Origin: DASSKO01 sp035690425
Lineage (GTDB): Bacteria; Actinomycetota; Actinomycetes; Propionibacteriales; Nocardioidaceae
Direction of reading: 5' to 3'
Assembly (NCBI GenBank): GCA_035690425.1
Contig: DASSKO010000156.1
Span: 1 to 34,068 of the forward strand
DNA: 34,068 bases
Below the pieces are notes generated by a model. That model saw nothing but the letters and a program-made list of their open reading frames with translations, had not been told where the DNA came from and ran no database searches. This document shows positions 6,916 through 14,219 of this stretch, in pieces. Made by a program: the position numbers and the translations under genes. The first letter of the stretch is position 1. Every line of letters begins with the position of its first letter.

Positions 6916-8238
6916 ATGCCCCCTCCCCCTGCGCCGCTCTCTGGCACCGTCTTCGACACCGATGCCGAGGCGACCGGTCTGTGCCGGTACGTCGATGCGT
7001 CTCCGTCGCCGTTCCATGCCTGCGCCGAGGCTGCCGCCCGGCTCGAGCAGGCCGGCTTCGCCCGGCTCACCGAGTCCGCCGCCTGGCCCACCGCACCGGG
7101 GCGCTACTACCTGGAGCGCGGTGGGTCACTGGTGGCCTGGAGCAGCGAGCACGCCGCGGGACCGACCACCGGCTTCCGGGTGGTCGGGGCGCACACCGAC
7201 AGTCCCAACCTGCGGATCAAGCCGCAGCCCGACGCCCACCGCGCCGGCTGGCAGACGCTCGGCGTCGAGGTCTACGGCGGGGCACTGCTCAACTCCTGGC
7301 TCGACCGCGACCTGGGCATCTCGGGCCGGGTGGCGGTGCGCGCCCGCGACGGCATCCGCCAGCACCTGGTGCAGATCGACGAGCCGATCCTGCGGGTCGC
7401 GCAGCTGGCGATCCACCTCGACCGCGACGTCAACGACGGGCTCCGGCTCAACCCGCAGCAGCACCTGTCCCCGATCTGGGGTGTCGGGACCGGACCGGGC
7501 GACTTCGGGTCGTTCGTCGCGGACAGCGTCGGCGCCGAGTCCCCCGACGTACTCGGCTGGGACCTGATGACGCACGACCTGACGCCGTCGCGACGGATCG
7601 GTCGTGACCAGGACCTGATAGCGGCTCCACGCCTGGACAACCTCGCCACCTCCTACGCCGGGGTGCGGGCACTGCTGGCTGCCGTCGACGCGCCACCGAG
7701 TACGCCGTGGGTGCAGGCGCTGGTGCTCTTCGACCACGAGGAGGTCGGCAGCATGTCGGAGCGCGGAGCCTTCTCGACCTTGCTGACCGCGGTTCTCGAG
7801 CGGATCGTGCACGCCGCCGGGGGCGATCGCGAGGACTACCTCCGCGCGCTTGCCGGATCCGTGATCGCGTCGGGCGACATGGCCCATGCCACGCATCCCA
7901 ACTACGTCGACCGCCACGACCCCGAGCACCAGATCGCCGTCAACGGCGGGCCGGTGCTCAAGATCAACGCCAAGCTGCGTTACGCCACCGATGCACTCGG
8001 CGCGGCGGCGTTCGCGTCCGCGTGCGACCAGGCCGAGGTGCCGGTGCAGCGGTTCGTGAGCCGCAGTGACATGCCGTGCGGCTCGACCGTCGGTCCGATG
8101 ACGGCCGCCCTGACCGGCGCGACGACCGTCGACTTCGGCGCCCCTCAGCTATCGATGCACTCGGCGCGGGAGATGTGCGGAGCGCTCGACCCCGCGATGT
8201 ACGCCGGTGCGCTCTGCGCCTTCCTCTCCCCGGCCTGA
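6916..8238 (+). CDS. M18 family aminopeptidase
   Basis: Cytoplasmic metallo-aminopeptidase, expected to be a dodecamer with two metals, removing N-terminal residues (acidic ones in many family members); 440 residues, normal for M18. Visible metal or catalytic positions are His93 and Asp95 in GAHTDS, Asp241 in APRLDNL, Glu275/Glu276 in FDHEEVGS, an Asp in SDMPCGSTVGP and a late His in SMHSAREM. The start is the ATG 6 nt after a TAGGGT box. No signal peptide is seen. It diverges from clpP1 and may finish peptides released by ClpP (inference from context). The next gene begins 12 nt after its stop, suggesting an operon. It may be what databases call apeB. Confidence 0.92.
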   Translation: MPPPPAPLSGTVFDTDAEATGLCRYVDASPSPFHACAEAAARLEQAGFARLTESAAWPTAPGRYYLERGGSLVAWSSEHAAGPTTGFRVVGAHTDSPNLRIKPQPDAHRAGWQTLGVEVYGGALLNSWLDRDLGISGRVAVRARDGIRQHLVQIDEPILRVAQLAIHLDRDVNDGLRLNPQQHLSPIWGVGTGPGDFGSFVADSVGAESPDVLGWDLMTHDLTPSRRIGRDQDLIAAPRLDNLATSYAGVRALLAAVDAPPSTPWVQALVLFDHEEVGSMSERGAFSTLLTAVLERIVHAAGGDREDYLRALAGSVIASGDMAHATHPNYVDRHDPEHQIAVNGGPVLKINAKLRYATDALGAAAFASACDQAEVPVQRFVSRSDMPCGSTVGPMTAALTGATTVDFGAPQLSMHSAREMCGALDPAMYAGALCAFLSPA

Positions 8239-8250
8239 GATGATTCTGCG

Positions 8251-9480
8251 ATGACCGACATCACCATCCGCCGCCTCCCCGCCGACGCGGTCGAGTCGAC
8301 CCTCGACCTCTTCGACCTCGCGTTCGGCCACTCCACCACCAGCGACGAGCGCGACGCCGAGCGGATCATCCTCGACGACGCCACGCTGATCGGCGCCTTC
8401 GACGGTGACATGCTCGTCGGCACCACCGTGGGGCTGCCACTGCAGATGACCGTGCCCGGTGCGACCATCGGCGTCTGCGGCGTCACCGGTGTCTCGGTGC
8501 TGCCGACCCACCGGCGGCGCGGCATCCTCAGCCAGCTGATGAAGCGACAGCTCACGGACCTGCACGACGAGGGCGCGGAGCCGGTCGCCGGCCTGTGGGC
8601 CACCGAGCCCCAGATCTACCCCCGCTTCGGCTATGGCTTCGCAGCGCGTTCGCTGGGGATCGAGGTGCCGCGCAGCAGCTCGGAGCTGCAGCTGGCTCCG
8701 GCGGCGTCGGAGGTCTCGCTGCGCTACGTCGAGCCGTCCGAGCTCTCGGCGCTGGCAGGCAAGGTCTTCGACGAGGAGGTCACCTCCCGGCCGGGTGCGT
8801 TCCGGCGCGACGACCGGTGGTGGCAGCGGGCCGCACACGACGCGCCGAGCGGCCGGAACGGCGCGTCGGAGCTGCGGGCCGTGGTCGCCGAGCGCGACGG
8901 CGAGGTGGTCGGATACGCGATGTTTCGCACCAAGGCCAGCTGGACGCCCAACGGCCCGCACGGGACCGTGCTGGTCAAGGAGCTGTTCGCCGTCGACGCG
9001 GGCTCCTACGCCCGGGTCATGGAATTCGTGCTCAACCAGGACCTGATGGCCGTGACCAAGCTGCGCAACCGGCCGGTCGACGACCCGCTGCTCGACATGC
9101 TGGTGGACCCACGACGCACGTCGGTCGACATCAACGACCAGCTCTGGGTCCGGCTCGTCGACGTCGACCGGGCGTTGTCGGCCCGTCGCTACTCCGTGCC
9201 CGTCGACGTGGTGATCCGGGTTGAGGACCACCGCTGCCCGTGGAACAACGGCAGCTGGCGGCTGCAGGGCGACCGCGACGGCGCCAGCTGCGAGCGCGTC
9301 GACACGGCATCCGACTTCGCCATCAGTGTCGACGACCTCGGCGCCGCCTACCTCGGCGAGCGGCACCTCAGCCGGATCGCCGCCGCCGGACGCATCCGCG
9401 AGGACACCGCCGGTTCACTGGCACGGGCGACGCAGGCGTTCGACTGGGACCCGGCACCGTGGTGTCAGGAGATCTTCTGA
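8251..9480 (+). CDS. Eis-like GNAT N-acetyltransferase
   Basis: 409 residues, matching the three-part Eis family: an N-terminal GNAT domain, a second GNAT-like domain and a C-terminal SCP2-like domain. The acetyl-CoA loop reads VSVLPTHRRRGI at 81-92. Tyr128 in FGYG corresponds to the general-acid Tyr126 of M. tuberculosis Eis. The chain ends in Phe409, and in Eis the terminal Phe carboxylate acts as base. Eis enzymes acetylate amines on aminoglycosides and proteins; the substrate here is unknown. It starts 12 nt after the M18 aminopeptidase stop and is probably co-transcribed with it. No purine-rich ribosome-binding site is obvious. Confidence 0.88.
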   Translation: MTDITIRRLPADAVESTLDLFDLAFGHSTTSDERDAERIILDDATLIGAFDGDMLVGTTVGLPLQMTVPGATIGVCGVTGVSVLPTHRRRGILSQLMKRQLTDLHDEGAEPVAGLWATEPQIYPRFGYGFAARSLGIEVPRSSSELQLAPAASEVSLRYVEPSELSALAGKVFDEEVTSRPGAFRRDDRWWQRAAHDAPSGRNGASELRAVVAERDGEVVGYAMFRTKASWTPNGPHGTVLVKELFAVDAGSYARVMEFVLNQDLMAVTKLRNRPVDDPLLDMLVDPRRTSVDINDQLWVRLVDVDRALSARRYSVPVDVVIRVEDHRCPWNNGSWRLQGDRDGASCERVDTASDFAISVDDLGAAYLGERHLSRIAAAGRIREDTAGSLARATQAFDWDPAPWCQEIF

Positions 9481-9490
9481 CCCGCCGCCC

Positions 9491-9518
9491 GTGAACGCCA
9501 TGGTGCCATCGCGTTCAC
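9491..9518. terminator. Hairpin 1 in the GNAT/tig convergent gap
   Basis: Perfect 8-bp arms GTGAACGC and GCGTTCAC enclosing an inner ATGG/CCAT pair. It begins 10 nt after the GNAT stop. No T-tract. Confidence 0.5.
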
Positions 9519-9524
9519 AACCTT

Positions 9525-9546
9525 CCCGAGGCGTGCATGCCTCGGG
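9525..9546. terminator. Hairpin 2 in the GNAT/tig convergent gap
   Basis: Perfect 8-bp arms CCCGAGGC and GCCTCGGG with a 6-nt loop. Confidence 0.5.
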
Positions 9547-9552
9547 CGGCCG

Positions 9553-9580
9553 GTGCAAACCATGGGACCATGGCGTGCAC
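9553..9580. terminator. Hairpin 3 in the GNAT/tig convergent gap
   Basis: Outer arms GTGCA and TGCAC, a 2-nt mismatch on each side, then two CCATGG hexamers separated by GA that can pair with each other. It is the third structure in a row between convergent genes. Confidence 0.45.
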
Positions 9581-9636
9581 GAGGGCGGGTACGCCATGGG
9601 GCGGCACGCTGGCTCGGAGGGCCGGGCGGGCGGGGG

Positions 9637-11073
9637 TCATTCCCGGACGGACGGCTCCTGCGTCACGTCCTCGTCGCCGGCGGAGTCCGCGGCACCGTCA
9701 CCAGCGGCGGAGTCGGCCGCCTCTGCACCCTCGGCCTCGGGGTCGCCGAAGGAACCGTCGGGCTGCAGGTTCTTCAGGTCGATGACGTTGCCGGAGGCGT
9801 CCTTGACCTCCGCCGACTCGACCACCGTGGCCAGTGCCTTGCCGCGCACGACCTCGGCCACCAGCATCGGCACCTGCCCGGCCTGCATCACCTGCTGCGC
9901 GAACTGCTCGGGCTGCATCCCCGACTGCTGCGCACGCCGCACGATCTGCTGGGACAGCTCACTCTCGTCGACGCCGATCTCCTCGGCCCGGGCGATCGCG
10001 TCGAGGACGAACTGCGCCGCCATCGCGTCGCGCGAACGCTTCTCGATGTCCGCGGCGAACTCGTCCTCGGTCTGCTCCTCCGCGTCGAGGTATGCCTGCT
10101 CGGTCATCCCGGCGTACTGGAGCTGCTCGCGGATCTGCTCGCGGCGCGCCTCGACCTCCTGCGCCAGCACCTTGTCGGGCACCGGGACGTCGGTGATGTC
10201 GAGCAGCTTCTCCAGCACCGCGTCGCGGGCCTGGGCGGCCTGCTCGAGGCGCTTGCCCTGCTCCAGCCGGGTGCGCACGTCGGCGGTCAGCTCCTCGACG
10301 GTGTCGAACTCGCTGGCGGTCTGCGCGAACTCCTCGTCGACCTCGGGCAGCTCCTGCTCCTTGACCGCGGATACCTTGACCTCGACGTCGACCTCCTCGC
10401 CGACCTGGTCACCGCCCACCAGGCTGGTGGAGAACGTGTTGGTCTCGCCGGCCGACATGCCGAGCAGAGCCTCGTCGAGGCCCTCGAGCATGTTCGCCTT
10501 GCCGACCTGGTACGACAAGTCGGTCGCCTGGGCGTCCTCGATCAGCTCGCCGTCCTTGCTGGCCGACAGGTCGATGGTGACGAAGTCCCCGTCGCCCACC
10601 GCGCGGTCGACGTCGACGAGCGTGCCGAAGCGCTCCCGCAAGGCCTGCAGCTGCTCCTCCACGTCCTCGTCGGTCACCACGACGTCGTCGACCTCGGCCT
10701 GCAGGCCGCCGAAGTCGGGCACGGTGATCTCCGGGCGCACGTCGACCTCGGCGGTGAAGGTGAGCTTCGCATTGTCCTCGAACTCCGTCACCTCGATCTC
10801 GGGCTGGCCCAGCGGAGTGAGCTCGGCGTCCTCGACCGCCTTGCGGTACAGCTCGGGGACCGCTTCGTTGACGGCCTCGTCGAGCACCGCACCGCGCCCG
10901 ACGCGCTGGTCGATGATCTGCGGGGGGACCTTGCCCTTGCGGAAGCCGGGGATCGTGATCTGCTGCCCCACCTTCTTGTACGCCGCGTCGAGGTTCGGCT
11001 TCAGGTCCTCGAAGGGCACCTCGATGGTGAGCCGGACACTGGTCGGGCTCAGTTTCTCCACGGCGCTCTGCAC
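9637..11073 (-). CDS. tig: Trigger factor, ribosome-associated chaperone and peptidyl-prolyl isomerase
   Basis: Binds at the ribosome exit tunnel and shields nascent chains; 478 residues. The ribosome-binding N-terminal domain carries the signature GFRKGKVP at 43-50. It is followed by the FKBP-type isomerase domain (about 150-245), the long helical C-terminal chaperone region, and a low-complexity acidic/alanine tail of about 35 residues that is common in actinobacteria. I chose the GTG at 11073, giving the standard N-terminus VQSAVEKLSPT; a GAGGAG lies 11 nt upstream. The frame is open a further 15 codons, but that stretch does not look like trigger factor. A hairpin at 11105-11127 separates it from tRNA-Pro upstream. 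In M. tuberculosis tig is directly upstream of clpP1; here two genes and a strand switch intervene. Confidence 0.96.
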   Translation of the reverse strand: MQSAVEKLSPTSVRLTIEVPFEDLKPNLDAAYKKVGQQITIPGFRKGKVPPQIIDQRVGRGAVLDEAVNEAVPELYRKAVEDAELTPLGQPEIEVTEFEDNAKLTFTAEVDVRPEITVPDFGGLQAEVDDVVVTDEDVEEQLQALRERFGTLVDVDRAVGDGDFVTIDLSASKDGELIEDAQATDLSYQVGKANMLEGLDEALLGMSAGETNTFSTSLVGGDQVGEEVDVEVKVSAVKEQELPEVDEEFAQTASEFDTVEELTADVRTRLEQGKRLEQAAQARDAVLEKLLDITDVPVPDKVLAQEVEARREQIREQLQYAGMTEQAYLDAEEQTEDEFAADIEKRSRDAMAAQFVLDAIARAEEIGVDESELSQQIVRRAQQSGMQPEQFAQQVMQAGQVPMLVAEVVRGKALATVVESAEVKDASGNVIDLKNLQPDGSFGDPEAEGAEAADSAAGDGAADSAGDEDVTQEPSVRE

Positions 11074-11104
11074 GGTGATCGGGTCTCCTCGTTGACGACT
11101 GCTG

Positions 11105-11127
11105 GGTCGGCGCCACACACGCCGACC
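11105..11127 (-). terminator. Hairpin between tRNA-Pro and tig
   Basis: Perfect 8-bp arms GGTCGGCG and CGCCGACC with a 7-nt loop, starting 16 nt past the tRNA-Pro CCA end. It could terminate the tRNA transcript or lie in the tig leader. Confidence 0.45.
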
Positions 11128-11142
11128 GGGTAGGACAGCTGG

Positions 11143-11218
11143 TGGTCGGGGCGACAGGACTCGAACCTGCGATCTCCTGCTCCCAAAGCAGGCGCGCTAG
11201 CCACTACGCTACGCCCCG
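11143..11218 (-). tRNA. tRNA-Pro (anticodon TGG)
   Basis: A complete cloverleaf can be drawn. The acceptor arm CGGGGCG pairs with CGCCCCG, the anticodon stem CCTGC/GCAGG encloses the loop TTTGGGA (anticodon TGG), and the T-arm carries GTTCGAGTC. The discriminator is A and the CCA end is encoded. It reads proline CCA and other CCN codons. Confidence 0.96.
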
Positions 11219-11352
11219 CGACGCAGGGGCCGAGTCTAATGGAGACCGCCGAGTACGCCGAACCGGGCTGGCTGGGCAGCAGCGGGCCAGCCGTGGCATC
11301 ATGTTCGCGGTCGACCGAGCAGGAGCCTCCGCGCCCTGCACACGGTCGCCGC

Positions 11353-11426
11353 GCGGGTGTAGCTCAATGGTAGAGCCCCAGTCTTCCAAACTGGCTACGC
11401 GAGTTCGATTCTCGTCACCCGCTCCA
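11353..11426 (+). tRNA. tRNA-Gly (anticodon TCC)
   Basis: Acceptor GCGGGTG pairs with CACCCGC, the anticodon stem CCAGT/ACTGG encloses CTTCCAA (anticodon TCC), and the T-arm has GTTCGATTC. The discriminator is T and CCA is encoded. It diverges from tRNA-Pro across about 130 bp. Confidence 0.96.
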
Positions 11427-11473
11427 CGACCCACGACCGGGGTTGGCAGGCCGCGGCGCGCCCACGAGCGAGG

Positions 11474-12592
11474 TCAGCGGCGGTGCAGCAGCAGCAGCGC
11501 GCGGTCGTCGTTCTCGGAAGCGATCCGGTCGACCAGCCGGGTCGCGCCGCCGTCGAAACCGCCGCGGACGAGCCGCTCCGCCTCGCCGACCAGCTTGTCG
11601 ATTCCCATCGTGATGTCACGCTGCGGTGTCTCCACCAGGCCGTCGGTGTAGAGCAGCAGCGCGTCACCCACCAGCAGCCGGCCGCTCGACGCCGAGAACT
11701 CCGCCGCATCCATCAGGCCGAGCACCGGCCCTTCGGAGTCGTGCACCGCCCACCTGCCGGATCCGGAGTGGAACTGCACCACCGGCGGGTGCCCGGCCGT
11801 GCGCACCTCGAAGTCTCCGGTGGACAAGTCGATGGCCAGATGTACGGCGGTCGCGAACCCCTCGCCCCACTCCTGGCGCAACAGGTAGTCGTTGGCTGCC
11901 GGGAGGAACCGCTCCGGCGGCAGTGCACCCAGCAGCCCACCGAACGCCCCGGACAGCAGCAGCGCCCGGGTGCCGGCCGCCATGCCCTTGCCGGACACGT
12001 CCACCACAGCGACCTCCAGGACCCGCCCGTTGGCATGGGTCTTGGCCGCGACCATGAAGTCACCGGCGAAGGACGCACCCCCGGCCGAGCGCATCACGGC
12101 CTCGGCGTACCAGGTGCGGGGCAGCTCGGGCAGCTCACTCTGGTTCAGCAGGCGGTCGCGGAGGTCGATCAGCATCGACTCGCCGCGTGAACCCGCCACG
12201 CCGAGCTTCGATCGGGACTGCGCGTTCCACATCATCAGCCCGGCCACCACGACGATCACGACGACCGAGCCCACGCGGACGGTGGTGAAACCGACCAGCG
12301 CAGCGCTGCCGACGAGGCAGACGGCCACCAGCGGGAGCAGCCACAGCAACCGCCGGACGCTCAGCACCAGCCCACCGATGAGGGTCGGGACGACGAAGCT
12401 GCTCAGCGGCACCGCCGGCTGCGTCTCGGCAGCACCGGCGCCGATCAGCACGGTCACCAGGCACAGACCCAGGAACCAGGTCATCTCCGACTCCCGCACG
12501 CGTCGGCTCGTCCGGGTGAACCGGCGACGACTCCGTTCGCGAGCTCGAGGCGGCCGACTCGGCCTGACCGGCCGCACTTGGGTGGATGACAC
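11474..12592 (-). CDS. Membrane-anchored SpoIIE/RsbU-type PP2C phosphatase
   Basis: 372 residues. An Arg-rich cytoplasmic N-terminus (about 1-36) precedes four hydrophobic segments (about 38-56, 64-80, 83-102 and 108-122), then a cytoplasmic PP2C domain (about 160-372). Metal-binding Asp residues are visible as Asp178 (SFAGDFM), Asp198 (VVDVSGKG), Asp317 (YTDG) and Asp362/363 (NDDRALLL). Such proteins dephosphorylate anti-sigma-factor antagonists in partner-switching cascades. No such partner gene lies nearby, so the target is unknown. The start is a GTG 6 nt after a TAGTGT -10 box. Confidence 0.88.
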   Translation of the reverse strand: MSSTQVRPVRPSRPPRARERSRRRFTRTSRRVRESEMTWFLGLCLVTVLIGAGAAETQPAVPLSSFVVPTLIGGLVLSVRRLLWLLPLVAVCLVGSAALVGFTTVRVGSVVVIVVVAGLMMWNAQSRSKLGVAGSRGESMLIDLRDRLLNQSELPELPRTWYAEAVMRSAGGASFAGDFMVAAKTHANGRVLEVAVVDVSGKGMAAGTRALLLSGAFGGLLGALPPERFLPAANDYLLRQEWGEGFATAVHLAIDLSTGDFEVRTAGHPPVVQFHSGSGRWAVHDSEGPVLGLMDAAEFSASSGRLLVGDALLLYTDGLVETPQRDITMGIDKLVGEAERLVRGGFDGGATRLVDRIASENDDRALLLLHRR

Positions 12593-12598
12593 AGGGTG

Positions 12599-12604
12599 AC
12601 ACTA
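12599..12604 (-). promoter_or_regulatory. Candidate -10 box of the SpoIIE-type phosphatase (leaderless)
   Basis: TAGTGT on the minus strand, 6 nt before the GTG start at 12592. Confidence 0.5.
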
Positions 12605-12669
12605 TCCGGCGCGCGAGGTCACGTCAGCCGACCGCCCATACTGCGCCGCCGACCCGGGCCCGCAACGGC

Positions 12670-12711
12670 GGTGTCACGGCGTCGGTGTCACGGCGTCGGT
12701 GTCACGGCGCT
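12670..12711 (-). repeat. Three tandem 14-bp repeats across the end of the Nei-type gene
   Basis: GGTGTCACGGCGTC occurs exactly at 12670-12683 and 12684-12697, with a third copy at 12698-12711 differing only in the last two bases. The third copy contains the stop codon of the gene. Each copy carries a minus-strand TGA; because 14 is not a multiple of 3, the three TGAs fall in the three different frames. Confidence 0.85.
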
Positions 12712-13526
12712 CGCTGGCAGCGCGGGCACCAGAACAGGTTGCGGCCGGCGAGCAGCTCGGTGTGCACCTTCTCGCCGCACACCCAGCACGGCATGCCGGC
12801 TCGGCGGTAGACGTAGACCTCGCCGCCATGGTCGTCGACCCGGGCGGGGCGGCCCATTGCCTCCGGGGTGTGCTCGCGCCGGACGGTGTCGATGCGGCCG
12901 GTCGTGACACCCTCGTGCATCAGCCGCACGAGGTCGTCCCACATCCGCGACCACAGCTCGTGGTCGATCCGGATGCCGGGTGTGTGCGGGTCGATGCCGT
13001 GGCGGAACAACAGCTCGGCACGGTAGACGTTGCCCACCCCGGCAAGCACCTCCTGCCGCATCAGCAGCGCCGCGATCGACACCTGGCTGCGCGTGATGCG
13101 GCGCCACGCCTGGTCGGGGTCTGCGTCGCTGCGGAGCGGGTCCGGCCCCAGACCGGCGAGCAGTGCGTCCCGCTCGCCCGGGCCGACCAGCTCGCACACC
13201 GCTGGTCCCCGCAGGTCGGCGTACGCGGGCCGGGTGCCGGACAGCGTGCGCAGCCGCAGTCGCACGGCACCACGAGGATCCGTCGCAACCCCCGCCGAGA
13301 CGACGAAGGATCCGATCAGACCCAGGTGCACGTGCACGAGTCGACGACCGCTGAACTCCACCAGCAGATGCTTGCCGGCGGCCTCGGCCCCCCGCAGGGT
13401 CGCGCGGTCGAGCAAGGCCGCGGAGTCGGCGAAGCGTCCCTGCGGCGAGGAGACCGCTACCCGCCGGCGCGAGAAGGCGGCGTCGATCTCCGCGGCGATG
13501 CGGTGCAGCGTGTGTCCCTCAGGCAT
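12702..13526 (-). CDS. nei: Fpg/Nei-family DNA glycosylase (Nei2-like)
   Basis: Base-excision-repair glycosylase/AP lyase for oxidised bases; 274 residues. The N-terminus MPEGHTLHR gives the catalytic Pro2 and Glu3 of the family, the HT pair is typical of Nei, an H2TH region follows (about 140-200), and a C-terminal zinc finger CWVCG...CPRC closes the protein. The ATG at 13526 is fixed by the processed N-terminal proline. No clear ribosome-binding site is visible. It corresponds to M. tuberculosis Rv2464c and keeps the same neighbour, rpiB, though 164 bp separate them here. Confidence 0.93.
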   Translation of the reverse strand: MPEGHTLHRIAAEIDAAFSRRRVAVSSPQGRFADSAALLDRATLRGAEAAGKHLLVEFSGRRLVHVHLGLIGSFVVSAGVATDPRGAVRLRLRTLSGTRPAYADLRGPAVCELVGPGERDALLAGLGPDPLRSDADPDQAWRRITRSQVSIAALLMRQEVLAGVGNVYRAELLFRHGIDPHTPGIRIDHELWSRMWDDLVRLMHEGVTTGRIDTVRREHTPEAMGRPARVDDHGGEVYVYRRAGMPCWVCGEKVHTELLAGRNLFWCPRCQRAP

Positions 13527-13535
13527 CCTGGACCC

Positions 13536-13733
13536 ATGGCCGATCAGCAACGCCCGCGTCCTGCGCAGCGGCAGCCACCGCCGGCGCCTGCGGACCGCAG
13601 CTCGACGACGCGCGGTGAGGCGGTGCGGGCGCGCGACGTGTCCCGTCCCCGCGCCAACCCCGCACACCAGCCACCCGGTGCCAGACCGGGTCACGCACCG
13701 GGCAGCGGCGGAAGCTCGCCGGTTTCCTCGTAG
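13536..13733 (+). CDS. Possible small Pro/Arg-rich protein (doubtful)
   Basis: A 65-codon frame in the nei-rpiB gap, starting 9 bp from the divergent nei start and running 43 nt into the 3' end of rpiB on the other strand. The product would be disordered and rich in Pro, Arg, Gln and Ala. A degenerate CATCCT lies 6 nt before the ATG. About 75 % of third positions are G/C, lower than in neighbouring genes. No family is recognised and it may be spurious. Confidence 0.2.
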   Translation: MADQQRPRPAQRQPPPAPADRSSTTRGEAVRARDVSRPRANPAHQPPGARPGHAPGSGGSSPVSS

Positions 13734-14164
13734 CCGGCCAGCATGCCGATACGGCGCGTGTGCCGATCCTCGTCGCTGTAGGGAGTGGCCAGGAACACTT
13801 CGACGAAGCGGGTGGCTTCGTCGGCACTGTGCATGCGGGCACCGACCGAGATCACGTTGGCGTCGTTGTGCTGCCTCGACAGGGCCGCGGTGTCCTCGCT
13901 CCACGCGAGTGCCGCCCGCACTCCTTTGACCTTGTTGGCCGCGATCTGCTCGCCGTTGCCGGAGCCACCGACGACGATGCCGAGCGAGGCGCGGTCGGCG
14001 GCTACGGCCTCGGCCGCACGCAGACAGTACGGCGGGTAGTCGTCGTCCGGGTCGTACGCGTGCGGTCCGTGGTCGGTGACGTCGTGCCCGAGCTGCCCCA
14101 GCCGGCTCACGACATGCTGCTTGAGCTCGAAACCCGCATGGTCGGAGCCGAGATGAACTCGCAT
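13691..14164 (-). CDS. rpiB: Ribose-5-phosphate isomerase B
   Basis: Interconverts ribose-5-phosphate and ribulose-5-phosphate in the pentose phosphate pathway; 157 residues. The N-terminus MRVHLGSDHAGFELK carries the phosphate/substrate-binding Asp-His pair. The active-site loop reads GGSGNGEQIAANK, with Ser where E. coli RpiB has Cys and the Glu that acts as base in the actinobacterial enzymes. The start is the ATG at 14164; AAGACT lies 7 nt upstream as a degenerate -10. It lies between the DsbA-like gene and nei, the same order as in M. tuberculosis (Rv2466c-Rv2465c-Rv2464c). Confidence 0.95.
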   Translation of the reverse strand: MRVHLGSDHAGFELKQHVVSRLGQLGHDVTDHGPHAYDPDDDYPPYCLRAAEAVAADRASLGIVVGGSGNGEQIAANKVKGVRAALAWSEDTAALSRQHNDANVISVGARMHSADEATRFVEVFLATPYSDEDRHTRRIGMLAGYEETGELPPLPGA

Positions 14165-14219
14165 GGCACGCAGTCTTGCACGGCTCTTTGGACTGGCGCG
14201 CGGCGGTTGCAGACCGGCC

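Noticed and set aside
9221..11133. Long open frames on the plus strand opposite trigger factor (624 and 526 codons).
   Set aside because: They are Ser/Thr/Arg- or Leu/Val-rich shadows of tig caused by high GC; no family pattern or start signal, while tig itself is unmistakable.
12605..12711. Repeat-rich stretch as a CRISPR-like array.
   Set aside because: Only three abutting 14-bp copies with no spacers and no cas genes; a simple tandem repeat.
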